A stretch of 18,794 bases of DNA from RPQJ01 sp052035645 (GTDB taxonomy: Bacteria; Pseudomonadota; Gammaproteobacteria; Steroidobacterales; Steroidobacteraceae): contig JBPOHK010000039.1 in assembly GCA_052035645.1 (NCBI GenBank), positions 1-18,794 on the forward strand, read 5' to 3'. Position 1 is the first letter of the stretch; every line of letters starts with the position of its first letter. Shown one piece after another: positions 6,639-12,754 of the stretch. Made by a program: the position numbers and the translations under genes. Under the pieces are notes generated by a model, which saw only the letters and a list, made by a program, of their open reading frames with translations, had not been told where the DNA came from and searched no databases.

Positions 6639-6753
6639 GTGCCCCATTGCGCGACCGCACCGATCACGCCCATCCTGCGGCATGCCCGGCTGGCTGACGG
6701 TTTCGCCGCCATTGGCCCGGCTCCGCGGCCGCACGAGGGCGAGGTAACACACC

Positions 6754-6855
6754 ATGTCCATCGGAGTCGTCGGGATCTGGCTGCTGCTGCTGCTGGCGCT
6801 AGTTCTCTTCCTGTGGCGGTCCAAGAGGACTTCCACGAGGGAGACGGACGGCTGA
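6754..6855 (+). CDS. Small single-span membrane protein (33 aa), weakly TatA-like
   Basis: The predicted peptide has a short start (MSIGVVGIW), one hydrophobic span at about 5-21 (WLLLLLALVLFLW) and a basic, hydrophilic tail (RSKRTSTRETDG), so it would sit N-out/C-in by the positive-inside rule. GAGG (6741-6744) lies 9 nt before the ATG. It was too short for ordinary ORF calling. The start resembles TatA N-termini (IGxxxIWxLL), but the TatA amphipathic helix with its FG hinge is missing, so this is not a functional TatA. It may be a small regulator or scaffold peptide. It lies alone between the barrel gene and the response-regulator operon. Confidence 0.5.
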   Translation: MSIGVVGIWLLLLLALVLFLWRSKRTSTRETDG

Positions 6856-6877
6856 GCGCACTGCAGGCCCGGCACTC

Positions 6878-6892
6878 GCCCGCCATGCGGGC
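6878..6892 (-). terminator. Possible terminator hairpin of the barrel-kinase operon
   Basis: GCCCGC (6878-6883) pairs with GCGGGC (6887-6892) around a CAT loop, in the 90-bp gap between the convergent 33-aa ORF and the response-regulator gene. It could serve either direction, but no T-tract follows on either strand. Confidence 0.3.
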
Positions 6893-6945
6893 ACCGCGTC
6901 AGGGGCCGGACGAACTCCCGCGCTGCCCGGCGCCGGCCCCGACCG

Positions 6946-7344
6946 TCAATCGCGGTCCAGGCCGCGCACGACCGCCAGCAGTTCCCGCCGGTCGAATGGC
7001 TTGGTCACCACCGCGTCGGCGCCCGCCTGGCTGGCCGCGGCCAGGTAGGCATCGGTGGTGATCGCACCCGGCTGGTAGCCGTTCGGCCCGAAGTTGCCGC
7101 CGCCGGAGATCGCCACGATCCGGACCTCCGCACTGCTGCGGCGCAATTCCCCGATGACGTCGATGCCGTGCGGTTCCGGCATGATGATGTCGGTGATGAC
7201 GATGTCGGCGCCGTGGGCGCGATACTCGTCGAGGCCGGCCGTGCCGCCGTCGGCCGTGCGGACCTCGTAGCCCTCGCGCCCGAGGATCTTGGCCACGGAG
7301 TCGCGCACGTCGCGTTCGTCGTCGATCACCAGGATTCGTGTCAC
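6946..7344 (-). CDS. Single-domain response regulator (receiver only)
   Basis: 132 aa comprising only a CheY-like receiver. The acidic pocket Asp8/Asp9 is in VIDDE, the phospho-acceptor Asp52 in ITDIIMP, the switch Ser80 in AISGGG and Lys115 in TKPFD. The loop after AISGGG is longer than in CheY (NFGPNGYQPGAITTDAY). There is no DNA-binding or enzymatic domain, so it must act by protein contact or pass phosphate onward. The ATG overlaps the end of the histidine kinase gene (ATGA, 7341-7344), so the two are coupled and almost certainly a cognate pair. Last gene of the operon. Confidence 0.93.
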   Translation of the reverse strand: MTRILVIDDERDVRDSVAKILGREGYEVRTADGGTAGLDEYRAHGADIVITDIIMPEPHGIDVIGELRRSSAEVRIVAISGGGNFGPNGYQPGAITTDAYLAAASQAGADAVVTKPFDRRELLAVVRGLDRD

Positions 7345-8864
7345 GTCGTCACCTCAGCGTCTGCGACGGGCGGCGCCTCGGTCGCCTCGTCCTGAAATTC
7401 CGGCAGCAGCACGTGGAACTCGGTACCGGCCCCGGGCTCGCTTTCCACCGTCACCGCGCCACCCATGCTCGCGACGATGCCGTGCACGACGAACAGGCCG
7501 AGGCCCGTTCCGTGACCGACGCCGCGCGTCGTGAAGAAGGGTTCGAAGATCCGCGGCCGGATCGCTTCGTCGATGCCGTGCCCCGTGTCACGCACACCGA
7601 TGTCGACATATCGCCCGGCCGACAGCTCCGTCAGCGCCACGACGCCGGCGGGGGCCGGCCCGGCCGACAGGGTCAACAGGCCGCCACGATCCTGCATGGC
7701 CGCACAGGCGTTGGAACACAGGTTGAAGACCACCTGGTGCAGCATGCCGGCCTCGCCCGCAACCGGCGGACAGTCTGCCCGGGTGTCGACGACGACGCGG
7801 ATCCCGTCGGCCGCGATCCGTTCGTACAGCGCTCCGACCTCGCGCACGATCCCGGCCGGGTCGACACCCGCCCGGGGGCCCGCCCTCGGCTCGCGCGTGA
7901 ACACGAGGATGTCGGCGACGATGCGCTTCGCGCGCCGGGCCGCGTCGAGCACGCGGACCAGGTCGGCGCGCATGGGGTCGCCGTCGGGCAGGTCCTCGAC
8001 GGCCATCTCCGTATACAGCTGGATCGGCACCAGGATGTTGTTGAACTCGTGCGCGATGCCGCCCGCCAGCGTGCCGACCGTCTCGAGCCGCCGGCGCTGC
8101 GCGAGTCGATCCTCGAGACGGCGCCGCTGGCGCTCGGCCACGTCGCGCTCCAGCATCTCCTCCTGCAGCCGGCGCCCGACGTCGACCAGGCGCTCGCGCA
8201 TGACCTCCAGGTCGGCGGTGAGCTGGCGCACCTCGTCGATGCGGCTGCGCGTGGAAAGCGTCAGCGACAGCTCGCCGGAGGCGACGCGGCGGGACGTCCG
8301 TTGCAGTGCCTCGAGCGGCTGCGCCAGGCGGTTGCCGAAGAATGCCGCGAGCAGGGTCGACACCAGGAAGAAGGCGCCGAGCGAGCCGGCGATGAGCCGG
8401 CGGGTGCGCTGGATCTTTTCCATGACGAAGGTCTCGTCGAAGCCGATGCGCAGCGTCGCCTGCCGGCCCCCGTGGTGCATCACCATCGACAGGTTGTAGG
8501 TACCGTCGTCGCCCTGGCCGAAGTCGAAGTCGTCGCCGGTGAAGCGCGGCGACGACTCCGCGGGACCGAATGCCGCACGGATCGTGCGATCCCCGGTCAC
8601 GAACTCGGCGTATTTCGCATCGCCGCTGATCACGATGTGCTCGAGCAACGCCTGGATCTGTCCGTCCGAGTAGGCCGCGCCGCCGAACTCGATCTGGTCG
8701 GCCACCAGCCGGGCGTAGGTGCGGATCTCCGTGACGTGCGCCTCCTGCTCGCTGCGGGTGACGATCGCGTTGAGCGCGACGTAGAGCAGCGGCAGGAGCA
8801 CCACGTTGCTCACGAGCGCCGTGAGCCCGAGGCGCGCCGCCAGGCTGTCGGTCAGCCGCGCCAC
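7341..8864 (-). CDS. Membrane sensor histidine kinase
   Basis: 507 aa. TM1 is at about 14-36 and TM2 at about 156-178, enclosing a periplasmic sensor of about 120 residues. A HAMP linker (about 178-231, PLEALQRTSRRVASGEL) and a coiled coil follow. The H-box is GTLAGGIAHEFNNIL with phospho-His272, and the ATPase domain has N-box NLCSN (381-385), G1 DTGHGI (426-431), F-box FEPFFTT (440-446) and G2 GHGTGLGL (450-457). This is the NtrB-like 'HEFNN' kinase class, which autophosphorylates and phosphorylates a receiver. The start is GTG (8862-8864), overlapping the binding-protein gene by 13 bp. Its neighbours suggest that the ligand is reported by the upstream periplasmic protein. Confidence 0.95.
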   Translation of the reverse strand: MARLTDSLAARLGLTALVSNVVLLPLLYVALNAIVTRSEQEAHVTEIRTYARLVADQIEFGGAAYSDGQIQALLEHIVISGDAKYAEFVTGDRTIRAAFGPAESSPRFTGDDFDFGQGDDGTYNLSMVMHHGGRQATLRIGFDETFVMEKIQRTRRLIAGSLGAFFLVSTLLAAFFGNRLAQPLEALQRTSRRVASGELSLTLSTRSRIDEVRQLTADLEVMRERLVDVGRRLQEEMLERDVAERQRRRLEDRLAQRRRLETVGTLAGGIAHEFNNILVPIQLYTEMAVEDLPDGDPMRADLVRVLDAARRAKRIVADILVFTREPRAGPRAGVDPAGIVREVGALYERIAADGIRVVVDTRADCPPVAGEAGMLHQVVFNLCSNACAAMQDRGGLLTLSAGPAPAGVVALTELSAGRYVDIGVRDTGHGIDEAIRPRIFEPFFTTRGVGHGTGLGLFVVHGIVASMGGAVTVESEPGAGTEFHVLLPEFQDEATEAPPVADAEVTT

Positions 8865-9298
8865 AGGACGCGGCTCGCCTGGGCGCCCGGGATGCGCGCC
8901 AGGTCGGCCTCCCAGGCGAACGAGATGCCGTGCGGGACCGCCATCGCCCGCACCAGGGCGTCGAGCGAGGTCACCTCGATGGGCCGCGGACGCCCCTGCT
9001 GCAGCGAGAGCTCCAGCAGGCGCCGCTGGTAGATTTCCTCCGACATCGCCACCACGTACTGCAGGAATACGGCATCCAGCGTGGCGTCGGTCCGGTTGCG
9101 GACCGGTCGCAGCGGGTGCCCGTCGTGGCGCACCGTGAATCCCAGGTAGAGCTTGCGCAGTTCGAGCGTCGCAAGCGACATGTCGGGGTCCGGGTCCGTG
9201 GAGAACAGGACGACGGCGCGCTCGCGCGGCGGTGGCCCGGCGGCGTGTGCGGCGGTGGCCACCATCAGCCCCAGCAACGTTCGCCGCGTGAGCGTCAT
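8852..9298 (-). CDS. Short periplasmic binding-like protein (PstS-like)
   Basis: 148 aa. It has a signal peptide (about 1-19, MTLTRRTLLG...TAAHA) whose TRRTLL resembles a Tat motif. The body has features I associate with single-lobe phosphate-binding-type proteins found beside porins and kinases: LRKLYLGF (about 47-54), PVRN, FLQYVVAMSEEIYQRRLLEL (about 78-97) and a late VPHGISFAWEADL corresponding to the 'PGAIGY' region. It is about half of a full PstS, so it may be a one-lobe domain that signals rather than a transport component; no ABC permease or ATPase is nearby. The start is chosen by the ATGA overlap with the barrel gene (9295-9298) and by the signal peptide. The family assignment is by memory of pattern. 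Confidence 0.65.
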   Translation of the reverse strand: MTLTRRTLLGLMVATAAHAAGPPPRERAVVLFSTDPDPDMSLATLELRKLYLGFTVRHDGHPLRPVRNRTDATLDAVFLQYVVAMSEEIYQRRLLELSLQQGRPRPIEVTSLDALVRAMAVPHGISFAWEADLARIPGAQASRVLWRG

Positions 9299-10380
9299 CG
9301 CAGGGCCGCGCTCCATTGCAGCCGGTATTCGTGATAACGGTCGTGCAGGGTGTCGGTGTCCGCCCACTCGAAGGTGAGCGCGTGCCGGCGGGCGAAGTCC
9401 CAGCGCAGGTCGACGACGCTGCGCCGCTCGACGAAGTCGTCGAACAGGGCGAGGTAGGCGGAGTCGGCGGCGCCGGAAGAGGCCTCGGCCCGCACCAGCG
9501 CGGTGAAGCGCTCGCCGAAGGTGCGCTGGGCCTGCAGGTAACCGCTCATGAACGAGTCGGGCCCGTCGTCCGCGCTGCCGTCGAAGTCGCTCTGGATCCA
9601 GTAGACCGCCGACGTGAGTCGCCAGCGTCCGGGCGCGAAGTCGAACGACAGCCCGAGCATGTCGAGATCGACGCAATCCGCGCCGTACGGACGCACGGCC
9701 TCGTCGATCCTCACTTCGTTGTGCGACGCGAGCAGCCCGATGCCGTCGTTGCTCCAGTAGTCGGGCAGGTAGCTCGCCTGCAGCGAGAACGATCCTCCGC
9801 GCGGGCGCGAATCCGGGTTGAAGATCTCCGTCGGCTGGAGTTCGCGGTCGTGCAGCCGCGGTCCGAGTCCTGCGGCGACCGAGAGGTTGAGAGCGCGCGA
9901 CTCGCCGAAGGGCACCCTCGATTCGACCATCGCTCCCAGGACGTGCTGTGGCAGCACGCCGCCCTCGTCCTCCCACTCCTCGATCGCCGGCCGGGTGATG
10001 CTCGTCTGCAGGAACTGGCCGTGGTGGTATCGCGTGTTCCAGTAGCTGGCGGGCTGGTGAAAGCGTCCGAGCCAGAACATCGTGTTCGGCCGGATCTCGT
10101 AGCCCGCCTGCAGCCGCTCGAGGTCCTGTTCCTCCGAGCTCACCAGCAGCTCGCCCAGGATCCGGAAGCGGCCCGTGGTCCAGCTGCCGAGAAGGTCCAC
10201 CGCGAGCACGCCGTCCGACTCCTCGCCGAAGACCTCGGAGTCGTCCAGCCGGTAGCCCTCGGCGTTGGCGAACACCAGCAGTTCGCCGCGCGGCTCGGGC
10301 GCCTGCTCGGCGAGTCCGGGCGCGCTGGCCAGCATTACGGCCAGCACGGCGGTCCGCCAGGCGCCGGCCCCGCGGGTCAT
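9295..10380 (-). CDS. Predicted outer-membrane porin-like beta-barrel
   Basis: 361 aa. A signal peptide ends at about GLA|EQ (residue 24). The mature protein is a run of amphipathic strands rich in Tyr/Trp and Asp/Glu turns (for example FRILGELLVSSEEQDLERLQAGYEI, RWRLTSAVYWIQSDF), with ARG/SFSLQASYL-type strands and a final EYRLQWSAALR, in keeping with a porin-like barrel. No plug, TonB box or cysteine cluster is seen. First gene of a four-gene operon with tightly coupled stop/start overlaps (barrel > binding protein > kinase > receiver). It probably admits or senses the operon's ligand at the outer membrane. Substrate unknown. Confidence 0.75.
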   Translation of the reverse strand: MTRGAGAWRTAVLAVMLASAPGLAEQAPEPRGELLVFANAEGYRLDDSEVFGEESDGVLAVDLLGSWTTGRFRILGELLVSSEEQDLERLQAGYEIRPNTMFWLGRFHQPASYWNTRYHHGQFLQTSITRPAIEEWEDEGGVLPQHVLGAMVESRVPFGESRALNLSVAAGLGPRLHDRELQPTEIFNPDSRPRGGSFSLQASYLPDYWSNDGIGLLASHNEVRIDEAVRPYGADCVDLDMLGLSFDFAPGRWRLTSAVYWIQSDFDGSADDGPDSFMSGYLQAQRTFGERFTALVRAEASSGAADSAYLALFDDFVERRSVVDLRWDFARRHALTFEWADTDTLHDRYHEYRLQWSAALR

Positions 10381-10420
10381 GCGTTCACCGGGCCGGTACG
10401 AACGCGATCGACCGCCTCCG

Positions 10421-10442
10421 CCCCGCGGCCATCGGCGCGGGG
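10421..10442 (-). terminator. Hairpin between the NarL regulator and the barrel operon
   Basis: CCCCGC (10421-10426) pairs with GCGGGG (10437-10442), with an inner GCC/GGC extension and one bulged base. It lies in the 108-bp gap after the regulator stop and before the barrel start. No T-tract follows, so partial termination is possible and co-transcription of the five genes is not excluded. No clear -35/-10 pair was found in the gap. Confidence 0.3.
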
Positions 10443-10488
10443 TACACGAGCGGGGCGTCTCGCGCCGCAGATCGCGGGCGTGCGACCG

Positions 10489-11202
10489 TCAGCTGGAATG
10501 CTCGCCATCGCCCCGGTCCGCATTGACGAGGCCGGTACGCACCGCATACATCGTCACCTCCGCCGAATTGTGCAGCGACAGCTTGCGCATCAGGTTGGAC
10601 CGATGCTTTTCGACGGTCTTGACGGCGAGGTCGAGTTCCTTGGCGATCGACTTGTTGGGCATGCCCTGCGCGACCCGGATCAGCACTTCCCGTTCCCGGC
10701 CGGTGATCGTCGGCACTGCGGGCGTCCGCGACCCCTCCGCGGTCGTGATCAGGCCGGAGACGGCCCGCGCCATGATCGCGGCACTCAGGAATTTCTCGCC
10801 GCGGGCGACGGCCCGGATCGCGTAGAGCAGCTCGGCGCGGCTCGCGTCCTTGAGCACGTAGCCGTCGGCCCGGGCATTCAGCGCGGCACGGATGTAGTCC
10901 TCGCTGCCGTACGCGCTGAGAATCAGGATCCTCGCCAGAGGACAGCATTGCTGCAGTTGCGCGATGAGCGCCAGGCCCGACTGGTCCGGCAGCGCGATGT
11001 CCGAGAGGATGACGCCCGGCTGCGTGCTGCGCACGAGGTCGACGGCCTCGCGCGCCGTGCCCGCCTCGCCGACCACGTCCAGGTCGCCCTCGATCTCCAG
11101 CAGCGCACGCAGTCCCTGGCGCAGGATGATGTGATCGTCGACGATCGCGATCCGCACCTTGACGTGCGCGTCGCGTCCCTGCTCGGGTACGTGAGCGTCC
11201 AT
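10489..11202 (-). CDS. NarL/FixJ-family response regulator, orphan
   Basis: 237 aa. The receiver (about 16-130) has Asp22/Asp23 (IVDDH), phospho-acceptor Asp68 (LSDIALP), a switch region at LSAYGS (about 95-100) and Lys118 (YVLKDAS). A LuxR-type HTH (about 165-228) follows: LTGRE-like ITGREREVLIRVAQG, NKSIAKELDLAVKTVEKHRSNLMRKL. It is a DNA-binding transcription factor activated by phosphorylation. No histidine kinase of the NarX/DegS type is adjacent. The nearest kinase is in the downstream operon and belongs to the HEFNN class. The ATG lacks a good Shine-Dalgarno, so a GTG at residue 14 or 16 is possible. Confidence 0.93.
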   Translation of the reverse strand: MDAHVPEQGRDAHVKVRIAIVDDHIILRQGLRALLEIEGDLDVVGEAGTAREAVDLVRSTQPGVILSDIALPDQSGLALIAQLQQCCPLARILILSAYGSEDYIRAALNARADGYVLKDASRAELLYAIRAVARGEKFLSAAIMARAVSGLITTAEGSRTPAVPTITGREREVLIRVAQGMPNKSIAKELDLAVKTVEKHRSNLMRKLSLHNSAEVTMYAVRTGLVNADRGDGEHSS

Positions 11203-11391
11203 GGGCGGCTGCTATGCGACTGCGCGCGCGCGGCGCCAGGCTGGCCGGTGCATTTTTTTCGTCACGCACCCGGGAATCGTCCCGGGCGCGTGCTCCCTCC
11301 CCCCTGTCGTGCCCGCTCCATCGAGAAGCGGAATTCGTATCGTTCTGCTGTCCGGGATAGGGTACCCCTCAGGGGAGGAGCGTCAAGCAAT
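11203..11391. other. 189-bp intergenic region with a long hairpin
   Basis: This region lies between the pseudopilin operon end and the NarL gene. It contains a hairpin at 11263-11292: CACGC/GCGTG outer arms and CCCGGGA/TCCCGGG inner arms, with an ATCG loop and one A-C mismatch. On the plus strand it is preceded by seven T (11253-11259), which read as A on the minus strand, so it is not a classical terminator for the minus-strand operon. A weak TTGACG (-35-like) lies nearer 11375-11380. No protein gene is seen. Confidence 0.5.
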
Positions 11392-11892
11392 TCACGGCGA
11401 TTGCACCGCAGGGGCACCCATGTGGGGTACGACGACGAACGACCAGTCGCAGTAGCACTCGGCACCCTCGAGCGCTGCCAGTTCCGGGACGAACCCGGCG
11501 CGCTTCATCGGGCGTCCCTGCGCGCTGCTGCGCACCCCGACGATGCCTCCCTCGGCGGCACGCTCCAGCGTCCAGTCGTTGCGGCCGGTCATCGGGTCCG
11601 CGTACAGGCGCCGCAGGTGCCGCAGCAGCGTGGGGCCCCGGCGATCCTCGAGCAGGTCCTCCAGCGTGGACGGCCACTGGCGTACGCCCGCCGGACCCGA
11701 ACGGTAGTACGCGGCGATGGCGCGCTGGTACTGCGCACCGACCCACAGCAGCCGCGCCTCGCGCTCCCGGCGCGCGCCGACGCTCCAGAGCGTGCCGGCC
11801 GTGGCCAGCGCGAGTCCCAGCAGCGCAATCGCGAACAGCAGGCCGAGATACGTGAATCCCCGGGACGCCGACCTCGTGCCTGTGGTGCCCAT
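11392..11892 (-). CDS. Minor pseudopilin with atypical N-terminus
   Basis: 166 aa. A class III prepilin signal MGTTGTRSASRG is cleaved before Phe, followed by FTYLGLLFAIALLGLALATAGTLW, the hydrophobic alpha1-N helix. The usual Glu at mature position 5 is replaced by Gly, a feature of tip-type minor pseudopilins (GspK class) and some other minor pilins. The body (AQYQRAIAAYYR, LEDLLEDRRG, HLRRLYADPMTGRNDW, GIVGVRS) matches a family often annotated simply as 'type II secretion system protein' in proteobacteria, with a CYCDW motif near the end. Third pseudopilin gene in a row after the secretin. It would be inserted by the pseudopilus machine after prepilin peptidase processing; that peptidase is not in the window. 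Confidence 0.82.
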   Translation of the reverse strand: MGTTGTRSASRGFTYLGLLFAIALLGLALATAGTLWSVGARREREARLLWVGAQYQRAIAAYYRSGPAGVRQWPSTLEDLLEDRRGPTLLRHLRRLYADPMTGRNDWTLERAAEGGIVGVRSSAQGRPMKRAGFVPELAALEGAECYCDWSFVVVPHMGAPAVQSP

Positions 11893-11904
11893 GCGGCGAC
11901 GCCG

Positions 11905-12294
11905 TCAGAACTCGGTGAAGGGCTTGCCGGAGACGCTGTCGCCCTCCGCGCCGCTGCGCACGTCGCGGATGCCGGGACGCTCGGGGTCGTCGCTCGGCAC
12001 CAGCAGCCAGGTCGCTGCCGAACGCGTCAGCGGATCCTCGGGCACGGCCCGCACGTAACCGTGCTCGACGAGCGCCTCCAGCGTCTCGGGATACTGGTCG
12101 CGGTCGGCCGCGTACTTGTCGATGGCATCGCGCAGGACCGCGAGGTCCTGGCGCAGCACGGTCTCCTTCGAACGTTCCAGGCTGCGAAAGTAGCGCGGTG
12201 CGGCGATGGTCAGCAGCGTGGCGATGATGGCGATCACCACCAGGAGTTCGATCAGCGTGAAGCCGCGACGGCGTCTACCAGTCACGGTAGGCAT
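11905..12294 (-). CDS. GspG-like pseudopilin
   Basis: About 129 aa from the ATG at 12294, which overlaps the preceding pilin gene by 20 bp; a GTG at 12285 with GGGGA upstream is an equally plausible start. The basic leader GRRRRG is cleaved before FTLIELLVVIAIIATLLTIAAPRYF, with the canonical Glu5 and methylated-Phe context. Then comes the GspG-like body: QDLAVLRDAIDKYAADRDQYPETLEALVEHGYV, DPLTR. The C-terminal DPWG calcium loop of GspG is not clearly present. It probably builds the pseudopilus fibre or is a minor component. Confidence 0.87.
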   Translation of the reverse strand: MPTVTGRRRRGFTLIELLVVIAIIATLLTIAAPRYFRSLERSKETVLRQDLAVLRDAIDKYAADRDQYPETLEALVEHGYVRAVPEDPLTRSAATWLLVPSDDPERPGIRDVRSGAEGDSVSGKPFTEF

Positions 12295-12751
12295 CCCCGG
12301 CCAGCGACGTGCCGTTCGAAAGCGAGTGGACGTCGTACACGTCGTCGCCCGGCTGAGGATCGTCCGGCGGGCTCGCGTAGCTGCGCAGGCCCCAGGTCGT
12401 CGAAGCCGGCGCATCCGGATCGGGATAGAACGGATCGCGGGGCACGCGGCGCAGGAAGTAGATGGCCGCCGACTCCGGATTGCGTGCGTCGCTGACGCCC
12501 TCCACCAGGGCATCGAGTGTCGGCGGGTAACCCGTCTGGCCGACCTCCAGCACGACGCGGCCCTCGTCCGCCGCCTTCTTGTAGGCGTCGATCGCATCGC
12601 GGATCTCGCGCAGCGCCAGCCGCAGTTCCTGTTCCTTGGCGCGACGGCTCGCGAGCTGCGCGAGCGGGAAGACCGCGGTCGCGAGCAGGCCGACGATGGC
12701 CACGGTCACGACCAGCTCGATCAGCGTGAAGCCCTGCGTGCGCACGCGCAT
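12275..12751 (-). CDS. GspG-like pseudopilin (second)
   Basis: 158 aa. The short leader MRVRTQG is cleaved before FTLIELVVTVAIVGLLATAVFP, with Glu5 conserved. The rest has REIRDAIDAYKKAADEG, PPTLDALVEGV, a YFLRRVPRDPFYPD segment and a C-terminal Asp-rich YDVHSLSNGTSLAGDAYRDW, which resembles GspG-type DP..YDxxSxGxDG endings and may bind a metal. It lies 3 bp after the secretin stop, so it belongs to the same operon. Two GspG-like genes side by side suggest a major/minor pair. Confidence 0.88.
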   Translation of the reverse strand: MRVRTQGFTLIELVVTVAIVGLLATAVFPLAQLASRRAKEQELRLALREIRDAIDAYKKAADEGRVVLEVGQTGYPPTLDALVEGVSDARNPESAAIYFLRRVPRDPFYPDPDAPASTTWGLRSYASPPDDPQPGDDVYDVHSLSNGTSLAGDAYRDW

Positions 12752-12754
12752 GAC

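Noticed and set aside
11263..11292. Calling this hairpin an intrinsic terminator
   Set aside because: No T-tract follows on either strand, so it is reported only as a hairpin.
9316..12495. A 1059-codon open frame on the plus strand covering several minus-strand genes
   Set aside because: It lies antisense to the barrel gene, NarL regulator and pseudopilins, all of which have clear families. Its own sequence is Arg/His/Gln-rich without domains, a usual artefact of very high GC.
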